In this document: positions 35,320 to 50,200 of the stretch, one piece after another | Position numbering within the stretch: position 1 is the stretch's first letter | Layout of the letters: each line of letters opens with the position of its first letter | Source of the DNA: Ophiocordyceps camponoti-saundersi (nom. inval.) | Taxonomy: Eukaryota; Ascomycota; Sordariomycetes; Hypocreales; Ophiocordycipitaceae | Assembly (NCBI GenBank): GCA_003339415.1 | Contig: PDHQ01000122.1 | Location: 31,534-95,533, forward strand | Length of the DNA stretch: 64,000 bases | Direction of reading: 5' to 3' | Made by a program: the position numbers and the translations under genes | Notes under the pieces: model-generated | The model's input: the letters and a program-made list of their open reading frames with translations, nothing else | What the model was told of the DNA's origin: nothing | The model's database searches: none

Positions 35320-36980
35320 TAAGTATAGCTAACTTTATATTTTAATTATTTATATATATAATATATTATAAAAGGCTTTTTTTATTTATAGCTAATATTT
35401 AAAATAATATTAAAAAGCTATATTATTATAAGCCTTATAAGTATAATAGCTATAAATTTAGCTTTTATATTACCTATTATAATAATAGTTTAACGCTTTA
35501 ATTATTATATAATTAGCTTATTAAAGAGGAATATAATAAATCCGGCTATTAAGGCGTTAGTTACTTAATTATCTATAAATAATATATCGGAATAAACGCG
35601 AAGCTAAAAGTCCTTATTATAAACTACTTTATTAAATATAATATTTAGAGAAAGTATACCGCGTAAATAGTAGAAAAAATATTTTATTATAGTAAGATAG
35701 GCGTAACTTAGATAAGAATTAGCTTTTAAGAGCTTTTTTACTTTATATATTATATTAAGCCTTATACTTAAAGCCAGCTAATTAAAGCTACTTATATATT
35801 TTTACTATATTATAATTTTTACTACTATTTTAGCCTTTTTCTAATTATAAGAAATAATATATTTTAAAAGCTATAGCGTTTTTATAAGCTTTAATTTATT
35901 AGTATTAAATAGCTTAAAAATCTTATAAGCGAAAAAGGTTTAATATACTTAAATAATATAAGCTTAATAATTATAATTAAACTTAAGACTAAGGAATTCT
36001 TTAAGCTTTTTAAAATATTTAACTTTATATAATTTATTAAGAATTATAATCTTATTCTTAATTTATATTTATATAAAAGCTATAAGGAGAATATTGTTAA
36101 TATAAAGAATAAAAAAACTATTATTTATATAGCGATAAAAGTATAACTTTAAGTTAAGGCGTTTAAATCCTTAATAAGCTAAATCTTTAATAATATACTT
36201 AAACTATTATTATAATAAAATATAATAGCTATAAAAGGCTTTTTTTAAATAGTAAATACGCCCTAACTTATTTTTAAAGTAATAAGGCTATTTAATATAT
36301 ATATTTTTATTTAATTTAGCGTTAATAAAAGTATTTATAATATTAAACTTTACTTATTTAAAGTCTTATATTATAATATAAGTATAACTTTTATAAATTT
36401 TACAAATTCCGCGCTTATAGTAACGCGGATATAAACTTCTTATTCTTATATTATAAGCGGACTTAACTTTTTTTATTACCTTATAATAATAGCTAGCCGC
36501 GCTTAGAGTAACTCTAGGGGGGAGGGCGACGCTATATAAATTAATTATAACTACGAAAATTTTTTACTTAAAATATAGCTTTACTTTAAATTAGAATAAT
36601 CTTAAACTTAAAAATTTATTATATTTATTATCTTATTAAAAGCTAAGGCTAATATTAATAAAATTATTTTAGGAGATATTTTTATTTTTATATAAGTAAT
36701 TATTAAATAAGTAGTAAAGTTTAAAAGGGTTTAAAGAGATACCCTCCTTATTTTAACTTTATTAGTTAATAATATTCTTTTAGCTATTATAACTATAATT
36801 TCTTCTCTTTTTTATAGCTTTAAAGGAAGCGGAATTTCTTTAATATAAGCTACGGTTATAGCTAAAATATTAAAGAAAATTATTAAAAAATAAGTTTTTA
36901 AGCGATATAAATAATAGCTTATAATTTATTTTAACTTTATAGCTATTTTACTTTAAATTTAAAGTTTTAAAGTAATTATA
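35320..36980 (-). mobile_element. RIP-degraded Ty1/copia remnant, minus strand
   Basis: On the minus strand a copia-type reverse transcriptase is readable through stops. A segment ending RLNLKLYFYRY leads to the catalytic block at 36093-36104, now Y-I-N-N where YVDD is expected, followed by ILLI. Then come KLYKVKYFKKLKEFLSLKF, the usual segment after YVDD in copia elements (there typically YKMKDLGELKYFLG). Both aspartate codons changed by G-to-A, as RIP would do. No LTRs were found, and borders are rough. Confidence 0.6.
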
Positions 36981-36984
36981 AGAA

Positions 36985-37270
36985 GTATTAATTATAGCTT
37001 TTATAAGTAAAGCTAAGCTTTTATAATAAAAAAATTACCTAATAGTAATATTATAATAATATTTTAAAATATTATTTATAAGCTTTAATTTAATTTAAAA
37101 TAATTTTATATTATTTATAAAGAAAAAATATATTTAATTAGTAAAAGTTATACTCTTATTATAAAAAAGGTATTAGCGTAAGCTTTATAATAAAATAATA
37201 AAAAAGCTTTTTAGAAAAAGATTAAGTTATTAAATAAAATTTTAATAATATAACTATTAACTTTTTTATA
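36985..37270 (+). repeat. Dispersed repeat, copy 1 (second copy inverted at 62.55-62.82 kb)
   Basis: About 280 bp match, by eye, the reverse complement of about 62,545-62,820 along their whole length, with differences mostly A/G or T/C. Shared words include AAGTAAAGCTAAGCTTTTATA and TTTAATTAGTA. The family is unknown to me. Confidence 0.65.
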
Positions 37271-37299
37271 ACTTTAAACGATTAGGGTCCTTATTTATA

Positions 37300-40200
37300 C
37301 TTAACGCTATAATATTATAAGAACTTAGTGCTTTTTACCTCTTAGAGTCTAACTTCGCTAAGAGAATAACTCTAAACGCGGAGTTATAAGGCGGTCCGCC
37401 TCCTAGTCCGCTATTAATACTAATAATATTTAATAATAGAACTTAGGGGCTTAACTAATTCTAATAATATCTATATATAAGTAAAAGTTAATATAATATT
37501 ATTTAAACCTTTTATAATAATAAGATAAGACCTATTATTTAATATTCCGCTCGCTATAATATATTTATTACTAAGGAGACGATAATAGCGCCTGCGGCGG
37601 CTAAGGCTAGGGCCCGAGGAATAGGCGATACTCCTATAATCGTAGATAGGGGGTTACGGGGACTAAGTTAATCCTTATAATATCTCTAATCCGGCTAGGG
37701 GTAATATAATAATAATATTAAGATAAACGGAGCGACGGACTAAATATAATACCTTAGCAATTATAATATAAAGGATATATATAATAAGCTTATTATAATA
37801 ATATTAGCCGCGGCGTTTTTTAAAATATAAGATATTATAATAGCCTTTAAGGCTAAATTTTATAAAAAATATATAGCTATTTTAAATTAAACTAAGACCT
37901 AACTTTTACCTAGGATTATTAGATTAATTAAGAAAATAGTTATTAAAGCTATATAAAAAGCTTTTTTATTAATAGCTAATCTTAATATTAATTAGGCTTA
38001 CTTAATATAAGCGTTTATAGCTATTAACAAATATATAATAGTTAAACTTATCTTAAGCTATTTTAATAAAGAAATTACTATATTTATAAAAAATATTATA
38101 ATTAATATAAATACCTTATAATTAACCTTATAAAAGATTATATAAGCTGCGAATATAGCTTTAAAATATAAAGCTATATTAATAATATAATAGCTTCTTA
38201 GTAAGGATATTATAATTATATTTTATTTAGAGTATAAAAAGCGAATAGCCTTAGTTAAGTAAATTCTTATTATTTTTAGAAAGGGAGTAGTTTATAATTA
38301 AAGGACCTACTCTATTATAGTAAAAAAAGTATATATAGAGGCCGCTTATAACGATTAAGATATACTTATATAATAAATTAAGGAAATTAATAAGGTTAAA
38401 ATTACTTAAGTCTAAGCTTTCCGGCCCTATAGCGAGGGAGCTACGCGTATATACTTAATATTAAAAGTTATTAATATAATAAATATTAGTAGATTTATAT
38501 AAAATAAACTTATAATAAATATAAAAATCTCTTACGTTAAGGTTTATAATAACGCGGTATAGCTTTAATAATATTACTAATATTATTAATTTAAATATAT
38601 AGCGAAATATTACTATAAATAACTATATTATAGCTTTTACGCGGCCGTAATATACTTAAAAAGGGAGGGCGTATACTTAGCCTTAGCTAAAAATAAAACT
38701 AAAAGCTATATTTTTTATAAGAGATATTACGCCTTATAATCCTAAGATTATCTTACTTTAAAAGCGTATTAGAACTAAATATATAATAACTATACTTATT
38801 AATTATATAAGTTCTAAGATTACTTATAGCTAACTTAATTTTAATCTAATAATAGCTTTATTAAAGTTTAATTCTAAAAGCGATCTCTCCTACCCTTATT
38901 ATAATTATAAGCTATAATTTAATTTAATATAAATAAGGACCTTAGTCTAGTACCGAAGAGGGGCTATAATAAGACTAATATTACTCTTAATACTTAAGGA
39001 GGATAAGGAGCTAGTAAGGGATAAGGAGCCCCCTTATTTACCCTAATATAATTATAAACTTTTACCCTATCCGCTTCTAATAAAAATTAAAACTTTTTTT
39101 TAAAATATATAAAAGCATAACTATCTTATATATATAGCGCTTTATAGCTTAGTTAGCTATAATTTTATTTATATATAGGAACTATAATATAACTAATTTA
39201 GTTACTTATTACTTTTAAATATCTTATTATATAAACTTATAAATTTTAATAGCTAAGTAATTCTCTATATTTATAAATAATTAAACTTTTCCTTTTAAAC
39301 TTTTCTTATTATTTTTAATATAGTATTTATTTTTTTCTATACCTTACCTTTATTATAAATTATATTTATTTACTTACTCTTATTAATAATTAAGTTAAGT
39401 CCCTTTTTTTAAAAAAATATTATCTACCTTAACTTTAGCTTAATAGCTACCCTCTTATATAGTGATTTTAACCTCTATTACCCCTCCTAGGATTATTACG
39501 AATAGTCCTCCCCTAAAGTATCTAACTTCCTTAAGCTAGTAACTAGCCTCTAACTTAGCTTTTTTACGCCCCTAAGTAAGGTTACCTAAAAAATATATAA
39601 TAAGTAAATTAGAATTATTAACCTAGCTTAAGCTACGCTTAATTACTAAGCGATATACTTAGAGAATAATTTTAACTTTATTAGCTTTAACTATATCTTA
39701 TAAATTATCCTTATTAATATTAATTTTTACCTTAATATAACTTTAATTAAAATATAACGCTTTTTCTATTTAGATATCTTTATAGCTAAAGTATAAAATT
39801 AACTTAAATTAAACTTATATTTTATTATAATACTTAAAAAGCTTAAAAATATAATTATTTTATTTTATAACTAGCTAGAAATAATAATAAAAATAATAAT
39901 ATTAGTATATATTTAAACTTACCTTATAGTATAAAATTAATAAAACTAAGTAATAGCTATTATTATAATAATTACGAAAAAAGCTTAGTATTATTAATAT
40001 ATTAATTTTACTAACTCTTATTAATAAGATTATTAAGAAGCGATAAAAATATAGAAGTTAATAATTAGCGCGGTATATTATAACGCTTAGCTTTATTTTC
40101 TTAATAATATCTCCGTAAAATTATTAACTTTTTAAACTATAAAATATTAAGCTTAGCTATAAAGCTAGGCCGCGCTTAAGCTAATATATATCCTTATATT

Positions 40201-42450
40201 TTAGAAATATTTAAAGTTAATATTAATAATTACCTTCTCCGATAAGGTAATTTTATTTAGCTAATAATTTTTCTTAGCTTTTGCTAATTTAGCCCCTTTA
40301 TTTATTTTAAATAATCTTTTCCCTTTTTTTTATATTAAGTATATTATTATTATTAAAAATATTTATTTTACTTTTTTCTTAATTATTTTTTAAAAGTTAG
40401 CTAGCCTTAATAAGATTTTAATTAGGTTTCTAAAAAAATATAAACTCCCCCTTATTTAAGTTTTCTAAAAGATTTTCTAAAGCTATATTAATAATAGTTA
40501 TTTCCTATTATAAGTTAAAATTTTTAATATTATAGTTATCTAAAAAGTAAGTAAATTACTAGCTATATACTATACCCTTAATAAATATAAGCTAATTTTA
40601 CTCTTTTATATAATAAGGAAAGTTTTAAAAATAATTATAGCTAGGAAAATTATATTAATAGTAAAGGAGGCCTAGATCCTCCCTAATAGCTAGATAAGTA
40701 ATAAATTATAGCGCTTTACTAATATAATAATCTTTATATTTACTAAAATAATTAAGATAATTTAAAACTAAGGCGGCACCGCCTTACTCCTCTTATTAGA
40801 TTTTACTAAAGCTTTTAATTATATTTTTTATAATAAGTTAATTATTATTATAAACTACTTAAGCTTCCTCGAATAAGTTATAATATTTATCTTATTATAT
40901 TCTATAAATTATACCTTAAGACTTAAGTTTAATTATAAACTTAGCGATACCTTTTTAATTTAGTAAAAAGTTCCCTAAAAATTTTTAATATTACTAGTCC
41001 TTTTCCTCTTATATATATCCTTATTATATTAACGCTTAAACTTAATATTAGGTCTCTTTATAATAAGGTTTATAAATAATATTAATATTTTTAATATTAA
41101 ACGTAATAAGGCTTAAGTATTATTTTAACTTAAGCGTATATAGCGAATTTACGAATAATAAGCTTTAGAATATAAAATAACTTTTTAGCTAGCTAAAAAT
41201 AAGTTAATATATTTTACGAAGGTAAGAATAGCGGATATAACTAAGCTATAACTTAGAGCTATAATAATATAACTAATATAAGAAGCGTAATTTTTAAAAG
41301 TTTAGTTATATTATAAGCTATATTAGAAATCTTATCTTTTAAAACTTATTACTAAGCTTAAGCGCTAATACTAAGCTTTTACTAAGATTATAGCGTTAAT
41401 ATAAGGCTATATTTTATTAAAAGTAAGGGAAATTTATACTAAAGTTATTAAATTAGCTATTATATTTAGTATAACTTAGTTTACCTTATTTATATAGCTA
41501 GGAGGGATATTATATAGCCTTATTATAAAGGCCCTAGCTATAAAATAATTTAAGTACCTTTAAGTTATTACTAAGGCTTATAAGGCTACCTTTATTTATT
41601 ATATTAAAGCTAAGGCCTTTATCTTACTTTTTAACTTTTATTTTACTTATTATATAATTTATACTTATTACCGCTTATAATATATTAAAATAATAAACCT
41701 TATTTATATTATAATAGAGAAGGCTGCTAAGTAAATATATTATAAATATAAAAAATACTCTTATTAGAGGAGATACTAAGTATTATAAAACTTAGAGAAA
41801 TTTTATATAATATAAACTAGCCTTAAGCTAGCGGTAAGATATAAGCGATATAACTTTAATACTTAACCTTACGATAAATAGCTCCTCCGCTAATATTTTA
41901 AAAAGGGAAAGTTAAAGAAATATAAATAGTTATATAGCTATTTTATAAATAAGCTATTATAACTTAAAGCTAGCTTTACTTTTTATATATATAAGGGACT
42001 CCCTAAGTTTATTAATATAATATTTATATAGCTTAAAATTAAATATATTAAACTTAATTTATTTCTCTAAGCTTATAAGGTATTTAAGGTAATATTAAGG
42101 TAATATCTTTATAATAGCGGCGATAAAATAATTCCTAATATTTTTATTAACTATACTTTTACTTATAAAAATAAGCCCCTTTTTAACGTTAACTAATATT
42201 TAATATAAAATTAGCAAAACCTTATTAAAGCGCTTAATAACTTATAATCTATAGTATAATTTATATATTAGTTCCTTTTATTAAAAAAGCTTTACTAGTT
42301 TAACTTTATATTATTATTTTATAAGGAAAAGGAGAATAGAGATATTAACCTTAGCGTAAATATATAATAATTACTATATAATAATATACTTCTATTTTTT
42401 ACTTTATTAATTACTTACTTAGCTTTAAGTTTTAATTACTTTAACTATAT
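37300..42450 (+). mobile_element. RIP-degraded Tad1-like LINE, plus strand (LINE-A)
   Basis: Gag-like ORF1: with RIP reversed in mind, 38572-38613 has C-X2-C-X4-H-X4-C spacing in which each Cys or His codon is now TAT/TAC. A second knuckle of C-X2-C-X3-H-X6-C spacing spans 38707-38754, the pattern of Tad-clade gag proteins. ORF2: the RT palm starts with LLDFTKAFN at about 40,796-40,819. Then comes TLRLKFNYKLSDTF, and the catalytic block at 41069-41080 now reads F-I-N-N for F-A-D-D. Many stops interrupt all frames, so the element is dead. The endonuclease should lie at 39-40.3 kb but was not pinned down. Borders are estimates. Confidence 0.65.
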
Positions 42451-43626
42451 ATAGAAAACTAATTTAACCGCGTAAAGTATAAGAATATCCGTAACTATTA
42501 TAGCTATAGCTATAGCTATAGCTATATTTATATCCTTACTTATATTTATAACTTAAAATATAAGTTACTAGCTTTTACTATTCCTTACTAAATATAATAT
42601 AATTATTAGCTAATATTATAAAATTTTTATTATTAAAACGCTTATTAATAAGATTATTTTAAATAAGATTAGAAATCTTTTTATAAAAAGGCGGCTTAAT
42701 AGCGTTATAAGCGCTTATAGCGCTCTTAATAATAGCGGAAGCTTTCTTTATAGCGGGAGCAGGAGTAATATTAAGTATAATAAACTTATTAGCTTCTAAC
42801 TTTAACTTAAACTTAATAAATACTAAAGTAGAAAAGGTTTTAATTATAAGCGGAGGAGTAGTAAAAATAAAAAGGCAGTTATAAGGCGAAAAAGTCCCTT
42901 ATAAAGCTATCTTATTCTTAGCTATATAATAAATATAGCGTAACTTATTTATCGCCTAGTTATAAAAGTTAATTAATTATATATAAAAAATACGCTACTT
43001 TTAAGTTTTTATTATAATAACTATAATAAGTTAGTTAATATTAGTTAGACTTTTAATTACTTTAATAATAAAATCTTTACTAAAAGCGAGAGGTAATAAG
43101 CTTTAAAGTAGTATATAGCTAGCGGCCGCTTAAATAACTTAATTAACGCGGGAGCTATTATAACGCGCGATAGCGCGAGTCTTCTTAATATACTAAATAA
43201 TATTTTTCTATTACTTTTATTAATATAAAGCTTACCTTAAACTCGCTATAACTTTAATTTTAACTTACTAACTAAAAGTTATAATTAAAGCTTAGCTTAT
43301 AAGCTACCTTAATTATAGCGTAAATAGCCTCTATTATAGCGGGATTAGTAATTAGCTTATATTTAGTATAATTATTCGCGTATTTTATATAAAATATACT
43401 AAGCTAGTTTACTTTAACTATTAGTAAGTTTAGGCGCGTATTAAGGCCGAATACTTACTATACTATATTTAATAGAGATTTTTAAAGCTTATAAGTATAT
43501 TAATATAACTAGTATAAGATATATTATAAAGGTAATCTCTTTTAATAAGTATTTTACTTTTAATATAAGTTAGCTATAATTAATATACGTATTAATAAAA
43601 ACTACTTATATAATTAATTTTATTAA
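42451..43626. other. AT-rich, unassigned, with minus-strand open patch
   Basis: A short AGCTAT array lies at about 42,500-42,528. From about 42,600 to 42,960 the minus strand has few stops and a coding-like lean but no motif I recognise. It may be the start of another element cut by the gypsy insertion at 43,627. Confidence 0.4.
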
Positions 43627-44227
43627 TATGCGCTTATATATATAATCTACTAGTAGTTATATATACTAGGCTAGCTACTAGATATAGTATATAAGGAAGG
43701 GAGATAAGCTAGCTACTAATCGTAAGATTATAAAATAGCTACTATAAAAGGTATAAGTATAAGTAAAAGTCTTTTAAGAATTAAAATAGTAACTATAAAA
43801 GAATCTAAATTATTACCTAAAAGAATACTAAGCTAATTATATAGCTAGGAGCTTAAGGAAGATTTCCTAATATAATCCTAAAAGTATTTACCTAAGGGGA
43901 TTTTACGGTAATTTCCGAGTATATTAGTAAAATAGAGATTTCCTAATATATAGTAATTTCCTAACGTACGGGGATTTCCTAGTAAAATCCGGAGATTTCT
44001 AAAAGTATATTTTAATACTAAATCCTACTAGAAATCTTAGTAAAATCCTAAAAGTTATTATAAAGAAATCCTAAGAGGAAATCCTAATAATTTCCTAAGC
44101 GTAAAGGTAATAAAGTTTCTAGGGGAAATCCGAGTAAAATCTTAAGGTAGGAAATCCTAAGAAATCTTAGGGAAATATTATAAAAAGTTAAGCGATTTAT
44201 AAAGGTATTATTATATATCCTATATTA
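43627..44227 (-). repeat. Gypsy LTR, left copy (3' LTR)
   Basis: 601 bp, matching 53213-53813 end to end with the same length. Differences are mostly transitions. It contains many GGAAATCC / GGATTTCC words. It is the 3' LTR because the reverse transcriptase runs on the minus strand. Confidence 0.88.
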
Positions 44228-47200
44228 ACTCCCCGGGCTAGAAAAGAATTTTAATAGCCTTATTAACTCCCTATTTTATTTTAAAAATTATTATTATACT
44301 CGAAAGCTTTTTTTATATTAACTCTAATAACTATATCTATTTATAAATTAAGAAATATTATTAGGGATCTATATATAGAGAATTAAATTAATTTATATAA
44401 GGTAGGAAAGAAATAAAAGAATAAAATAAGAATAATAAAGGAGAATTATAATATATATTAGATATATATAGAAGAATCTATATTATAGTAAAAAGTATTA
44501 TAATATAAGGAAAGAAAAATAGGAATAATAAGGACGTAACGTAATATACGAATTAAAGAAATAAAATAAAGGAAAATATCTTACTATCTTTATTATATAA
44601 ACTAGCGCTTATAATAATATAAGAGCGAATATAGATAATCTTACCGTAACTAGCGTAAGAGATATAGTTTATAGCTTTAGGTATAGTATACTTTACGAAG
44701 ACGGAGGCGTTTAAGATATTATAAATAGTAATAAGGTTAATTATATTATAGATAGTTATACTTATTATTAAGCGTATATTACGAGTAGTTTATAGTAAAT
44801 AAGCTTTATATAGCCTTCTTATTACGGCTAATATTCTTTCTCTATTTATAGTATATAAAGTATAAGATAAATAATATATAATTAGTACTATATCGTAAAG
44901 ATATTAAAAAACGATACTAAAAGTATATTAATTTACGGGGTTCTTACTTAAGCTTAGTAAATATAATAATCGTTACTTATTAATAGTTAAATAACTTAGA
45001 GATTTATTACTTATTAATAGTTAAATAAATATAAAAACTATTACGTATTAATAGTTAAATAGTATAACGCGTGCTCTTAGTATAGAGCGCGTTATTAACG
45101 TATTTCTTTACTATAGTTCGTACCGATATTATATAGAAAGCTAAGAAATACCTTAGTTTATCGTTATATTAATAAAGGGGTCCGCGTTAATAAGTTTAAT
45201 AATTATAGTATATTTAGTATTATTAGAGGGTTCGACTAAGCTGCCTATCTAACTATATAGCTTTTTAGCGATATTATTAAAAGCTATCTTAACTAAATCT
45301 AAGATATTAAAAACTAGAATATTATTAAAATTTAAGGTTATTTTATTTCCGATAATATCGCTTTAAGCTAAAAAAAGTATATAATTAATAATAATAGCTA
45401 GAAGTAATATAATAATACCCTTACTAGGTAAATACGTCTATTCTCTTATATAAATATATAAGTCCTAATAGTTTCTCTCGTAAAATTCTAAAATTTTCCT
45501 TAAATTATTAAGCGTAGATTTCTTATTAATAAATATAGTAACCTTATCGATATTAAGCGATATATTCTTAAAAGTAAGAATATTAAGTAAGATAGGTATA
45601 AGAATAAGGAAATCGATAATCTATTTATTGCTAATACCGAATATTTTCACTATATAACTTAGGCTAAAAGAAATATTATATTTAGTAAGGTACTTATTAA
45701 AATAAATCGCCTAAATTAGAGTAATATCTATATTTTAAAATACTAAAGCTTATTTATTATAATATATTACGAAAAAGGTAGGAGAGTATTTAATAACCTA
45801 AACTAAACTATTATAGTAAGTTACTAAAAAATTATTATTAGCCTCCTTAATATTTTTAGCTTCTAAAACTTTTTAAAATTAAATAATAATTTTAAAAATA
45901 GTTACTAAAATTATAAGTTACTAAGAGGCGGAATAAGTTTACTTATTAAGGGTTCTAAGGATACTTTATTAAATAAGAGTAGGAGGAGTAATAAATCGCC
46001 TTACTAGGGACTTCCTAAAAATAAGAGCAGCTCCCTTAACTTTAATCTCTTTTTTTATAGCCGCTAATATTATTTATTTTATCTTACTAAGGTAGTCGGT
46101 ATATAAGATAATAGCTAAGATCCTCTTAATCTCCTCTAATTCTTCGGAGTCTTAGTAAACTTACCCGCTAACTAAGCTTTTAATATAATCCTTTATAACT
46201 TCTAATAGCGCGTACGCGCTATAATAGTTCTTTCTAAGTTATTTAAACTACGAAAAGATATTCTTTTTAATATTAGTAAGGAAATATAATAGCGTAAGAT
46301 AGGTATAGCTTCTTAATAAAGTAGCTAGTATTTTAGAAGTAAAGCTAATAGTAAAAAAAGATATTATAGTAATTTATTAAGTAGAATATCTAAGCGCTAT
46401 AATTTTAGAAATTTTAGGTAAGGAGTAGTTAAAGCTAAAATATTCGTTATTTAAAAGTAAGTACTTAGAATTATAATCTTCGTTATTAGGGAGTTTTTCG
46501 CTATTAGCTTATCTTTTTACTTTTTAATCGATATAGTAAATATAATTATTTAATTTACTAAAAGATAAATCATAGCTTTCTTCTTAAAATATTTATTTCT
46601 AAGTAACGAATATTATATAATTATTCGATTTCTAATTATTAAATTTATAAGTAAGTAATTTAAATAAATATTAGAGTTTAGTAAGGTTTCCGAATAGCTA
46701 AATAGCTCTCTTAAAGCTTTTAAATATAAATACTAAGGAAGTGCGAATTAGCTATTCGTAGAATAGCTTATAGTATATCTTATCGCGAGAATAATAAAGA
46801 TTATTATAAGGCGGATTAATCTTAAGTATAAAAGAAAGGAAAAATAAGAAAAAATAATAAAATTAAAAAATAAAAGGGAATAACTATAAAAAAAATAGAT
46901 ATAATATATTAGAAAAATATAATAAAAATAGGAAATATAAAGGGGGATAATAAAGGATAAATAAAAAAAAGAAAAGGTAAGAGAGAAAAGGTAGGAAAAT
47001 AAAGGGAAATCTAATATAAATAGTAACGCGTTAAGTTTATTATTTTCTAGTAATTTTACGCGTTTATTACTAGGTAACTCGTTTACCTTATTCTAATAGC
47101 TAGTACTTTTTAAGAGTATTTATATATTTTTTCCTAGTAATATTTAGCTAGGCTTCTAACTTATTCTTTTCTTTCTTAAATTCTTCGATTATCTTCTTTT

Positions 47201-50200
47201 ATTAGAAGTCCTTTTTAGCTACTTATTAATTATTATTATTTAGGTATCTTTTTTAATATATAAGATACTTTATTTAAGTATTACCTTATCCTCTTTTAAC
47301 CTTTCTCCTATTAAAAATTTATTCGATCTTATAGTTATTAATATTAAGCTTAGGGCTAGGTTATTCTCCTAAAGCGTTAGCTAGTTAAAGTTAAATAACT
47401 AATATAACGGGATAGATATTTATAAAGTTATTAAGATCTAATTAATAAGCTAGATAGCTAATTTATTCGATTACGCGGAAAAGCTTAGTTTACTATTCCG
47501 AAAGCTTTACTACTTATTTATTAGGAATAAAATATCTTTTCCTAAGTTTTAGCTAAACTTAATCGCTAAGCTTAAACTTAAGCTTCCGATATTTCTTATT
47601 ATAATATTATTTTATTATAGCTTAAGCGTAAGTAATAAAAATAATTACCTTATCTTTTAATATTTCTTAGGATCTAAGAGAAGCTTAATCGCCTAAATAA
47701 TAAAAACTATCGTTTATTTAGAATCTAATAAGTAACTTACTTAGCGTAATTTTAATAACTAAGGAAAAAGAGTTATTAAGAGAAAACTAAAAAGCTAGTA
47801 AAGCGTTAATTTATCGCTTTATTAAGAAATTAGCGGCGAAAAATCTAAAAGTAATTTCGATAATTTAGTTTTATTTTTTAAATAAACTATTAGTTTATAA
47901 GTAATATATAGTTAATATTAGAAATTTAATATTAAAAGTAAACTATAAGGTCCTTTAAAGCTTAAATATAAACTTTAAATTTTAATTAAAAATAATTTAT
48001 TTTAGAAATCTTTAGTTATAATAAGTAAGCTTATAGTATAGTTACTAAGCTTATTTTTTAGTAGTAAAGTAATCGTATTTAAGGGTTAAAATATATATTT
48101 TTAAGAATTTATTAATAATAGTAAAAAAAGTATTATAAAACTTTCTTTTAAGTTTAGACTAAGGTAAGTTTTCTAAAAAGATTAAAGGGAGTTTAGTAAT
48201 AAAGTTTATTATAATTATATAAAAAGAAATCGCTAAGGAATAGATTAGAACTATTTCTTTAAGGGGAGGCTATTTATTAGTTTAATTATATTTATAAATA
48301 TTATATTCGTTTATAAAATTATTAATTTTCTTTTTTAGTTAGGAAATAATAAAATTAAAGGAAAATTTAGCTTATATATATCTTTAATTAGTATAAAATT
48401 TATAAAAATAATATTCGGAAATAATTTTTTTAGTATAATTTTTAGGAATATAAAGTTATCGATAATTATCGATATCTTCGAAATATAATAAGCTATTTAC
48501 TTAGATAAAAGGGAGTCCTTCCTAAAAGTTTTTATTTTTAAGTTATTCTAAAATTTCGGATTATTATATATTAAGGAGATATTTTTTAAAAATCTTATAT
48601 TAAAAGGTATTATTAAAAATAGCTTCTAAGGAAATAAGTACGTAGTTTTAGTTAATATAATCTTTTTAGATATCCTTAAGTTCTCCTTATCCTTTTTCTA
48701 GGATTACCTTTAAGGGGAGGCGAGAGAGAGAGTTTATAAGAATATTAAAAATACTTAAGATATATCGAATTTTAAAAAAGTATTAACTTAGAAACTAAAA
48801 AGTAAAAGTAAAGTAATTATTACTCCTTATACTAATAGTAAAAAAAAAAGTCTATTTTATAATTATTAAAATTATAATATAATCTATAAAAATTATAATT
48901 TTTAGTTTCTAAGTTCCGATTAAATAAGTTTAGAGTTTATAATAAGCTTATATTAAGTAAAAGATTTTAAGTTTAGTTAGCTAATATTTAGTTTTAGCTA
49001 GTTTAAAGGTATAATTAAAATAATAAATAGGTTTAATAAATTACTAAGGCGAAGCTAAAAATAGTTTTTAAGATTCCTTATTATTAATATAAAAAAGATA
49101 AGCTATAAAACTATTCTCTTAAAAGGTATCGATTTATAAAAAAAGTTAATAATTAAGAAAAAACTAACTAAGAGTAGCGTTATTATAAAAAGTATTAATA
49201 ATATTATTAAAATAGTTAGTTTCTTCTTTTATTAGGATAATTTTAAACTAAGAGGTAAAGGTATTTCTTTTTAGTTTAGTAATAAGTATTTTATTTTTTT
49301 ATCTTTCTTAGAATATTACCGTTTTATATTTCTAAAAAAGGTTAATTTATTATATAAAATAAAGAATAAAATATCTTATTTATCTAACTAATCTAATTTA
49401 TTACTTAAAACGTTATAAAATATTAAGGAACTCGATATCTTATAAGGCTTTTACTTAAAATTAGGTATTTATTAGTACGAATTCGTTAATATAATATTTT
49501 AATATTTCTATAAATAAGTAATAAAAAAATAATTTAAAAGCGGAGAGGGAAAGATTTATACTAACGAAAAGATTAAATATAATAGAAAAATACTTAACGT
49601 AATCTTTTAGAAAATCGAAGAAGATTACTATATCGTTAATATATCCGGTAGCGTATATTTTATATAGTCGGAGAATATAATCGATAAATCTTTATATATA
49701 AGTAGGCGAATTTTTATATTCTATAAAAGCGATTATAGCCCTCTTTAATCTATAATAAGAAGTAATTATAAACTACTTTCGGTAATCTAAATAGATAAGA
49801 AACTAATAAAAAAAGCTTTAAATATTAATAGTAAAAATAACCTTTTTACCCGCTAATTTATAAATTATATCTTAAAAAAGAGGTATTAAATATATATTAG
49901 AAACGGCTACGCTATTTAAAGCTTATAAGTTATTAATAATATATAGTTTACTTTTTCTCTAAATAATAAAATATAAGCTAGCGAAAGGTAAAGCTTTAAG
50001 CGCTTATTCTATCTTACTTTATAAATATATATCGTTATATTTTTTATTAAGGAAATCCTAATTAAGTTTATTTAATAGATAAGGATATAAACTAAGTTTC
50101 TTCTCGTATTAATTATTAATAAGGGGGATTTTTAGATACCGCTTAAAGGGTAGATTAATTAGTTTAATATCTTCCTAAAATTTCGGAAGGGAATTATAAA

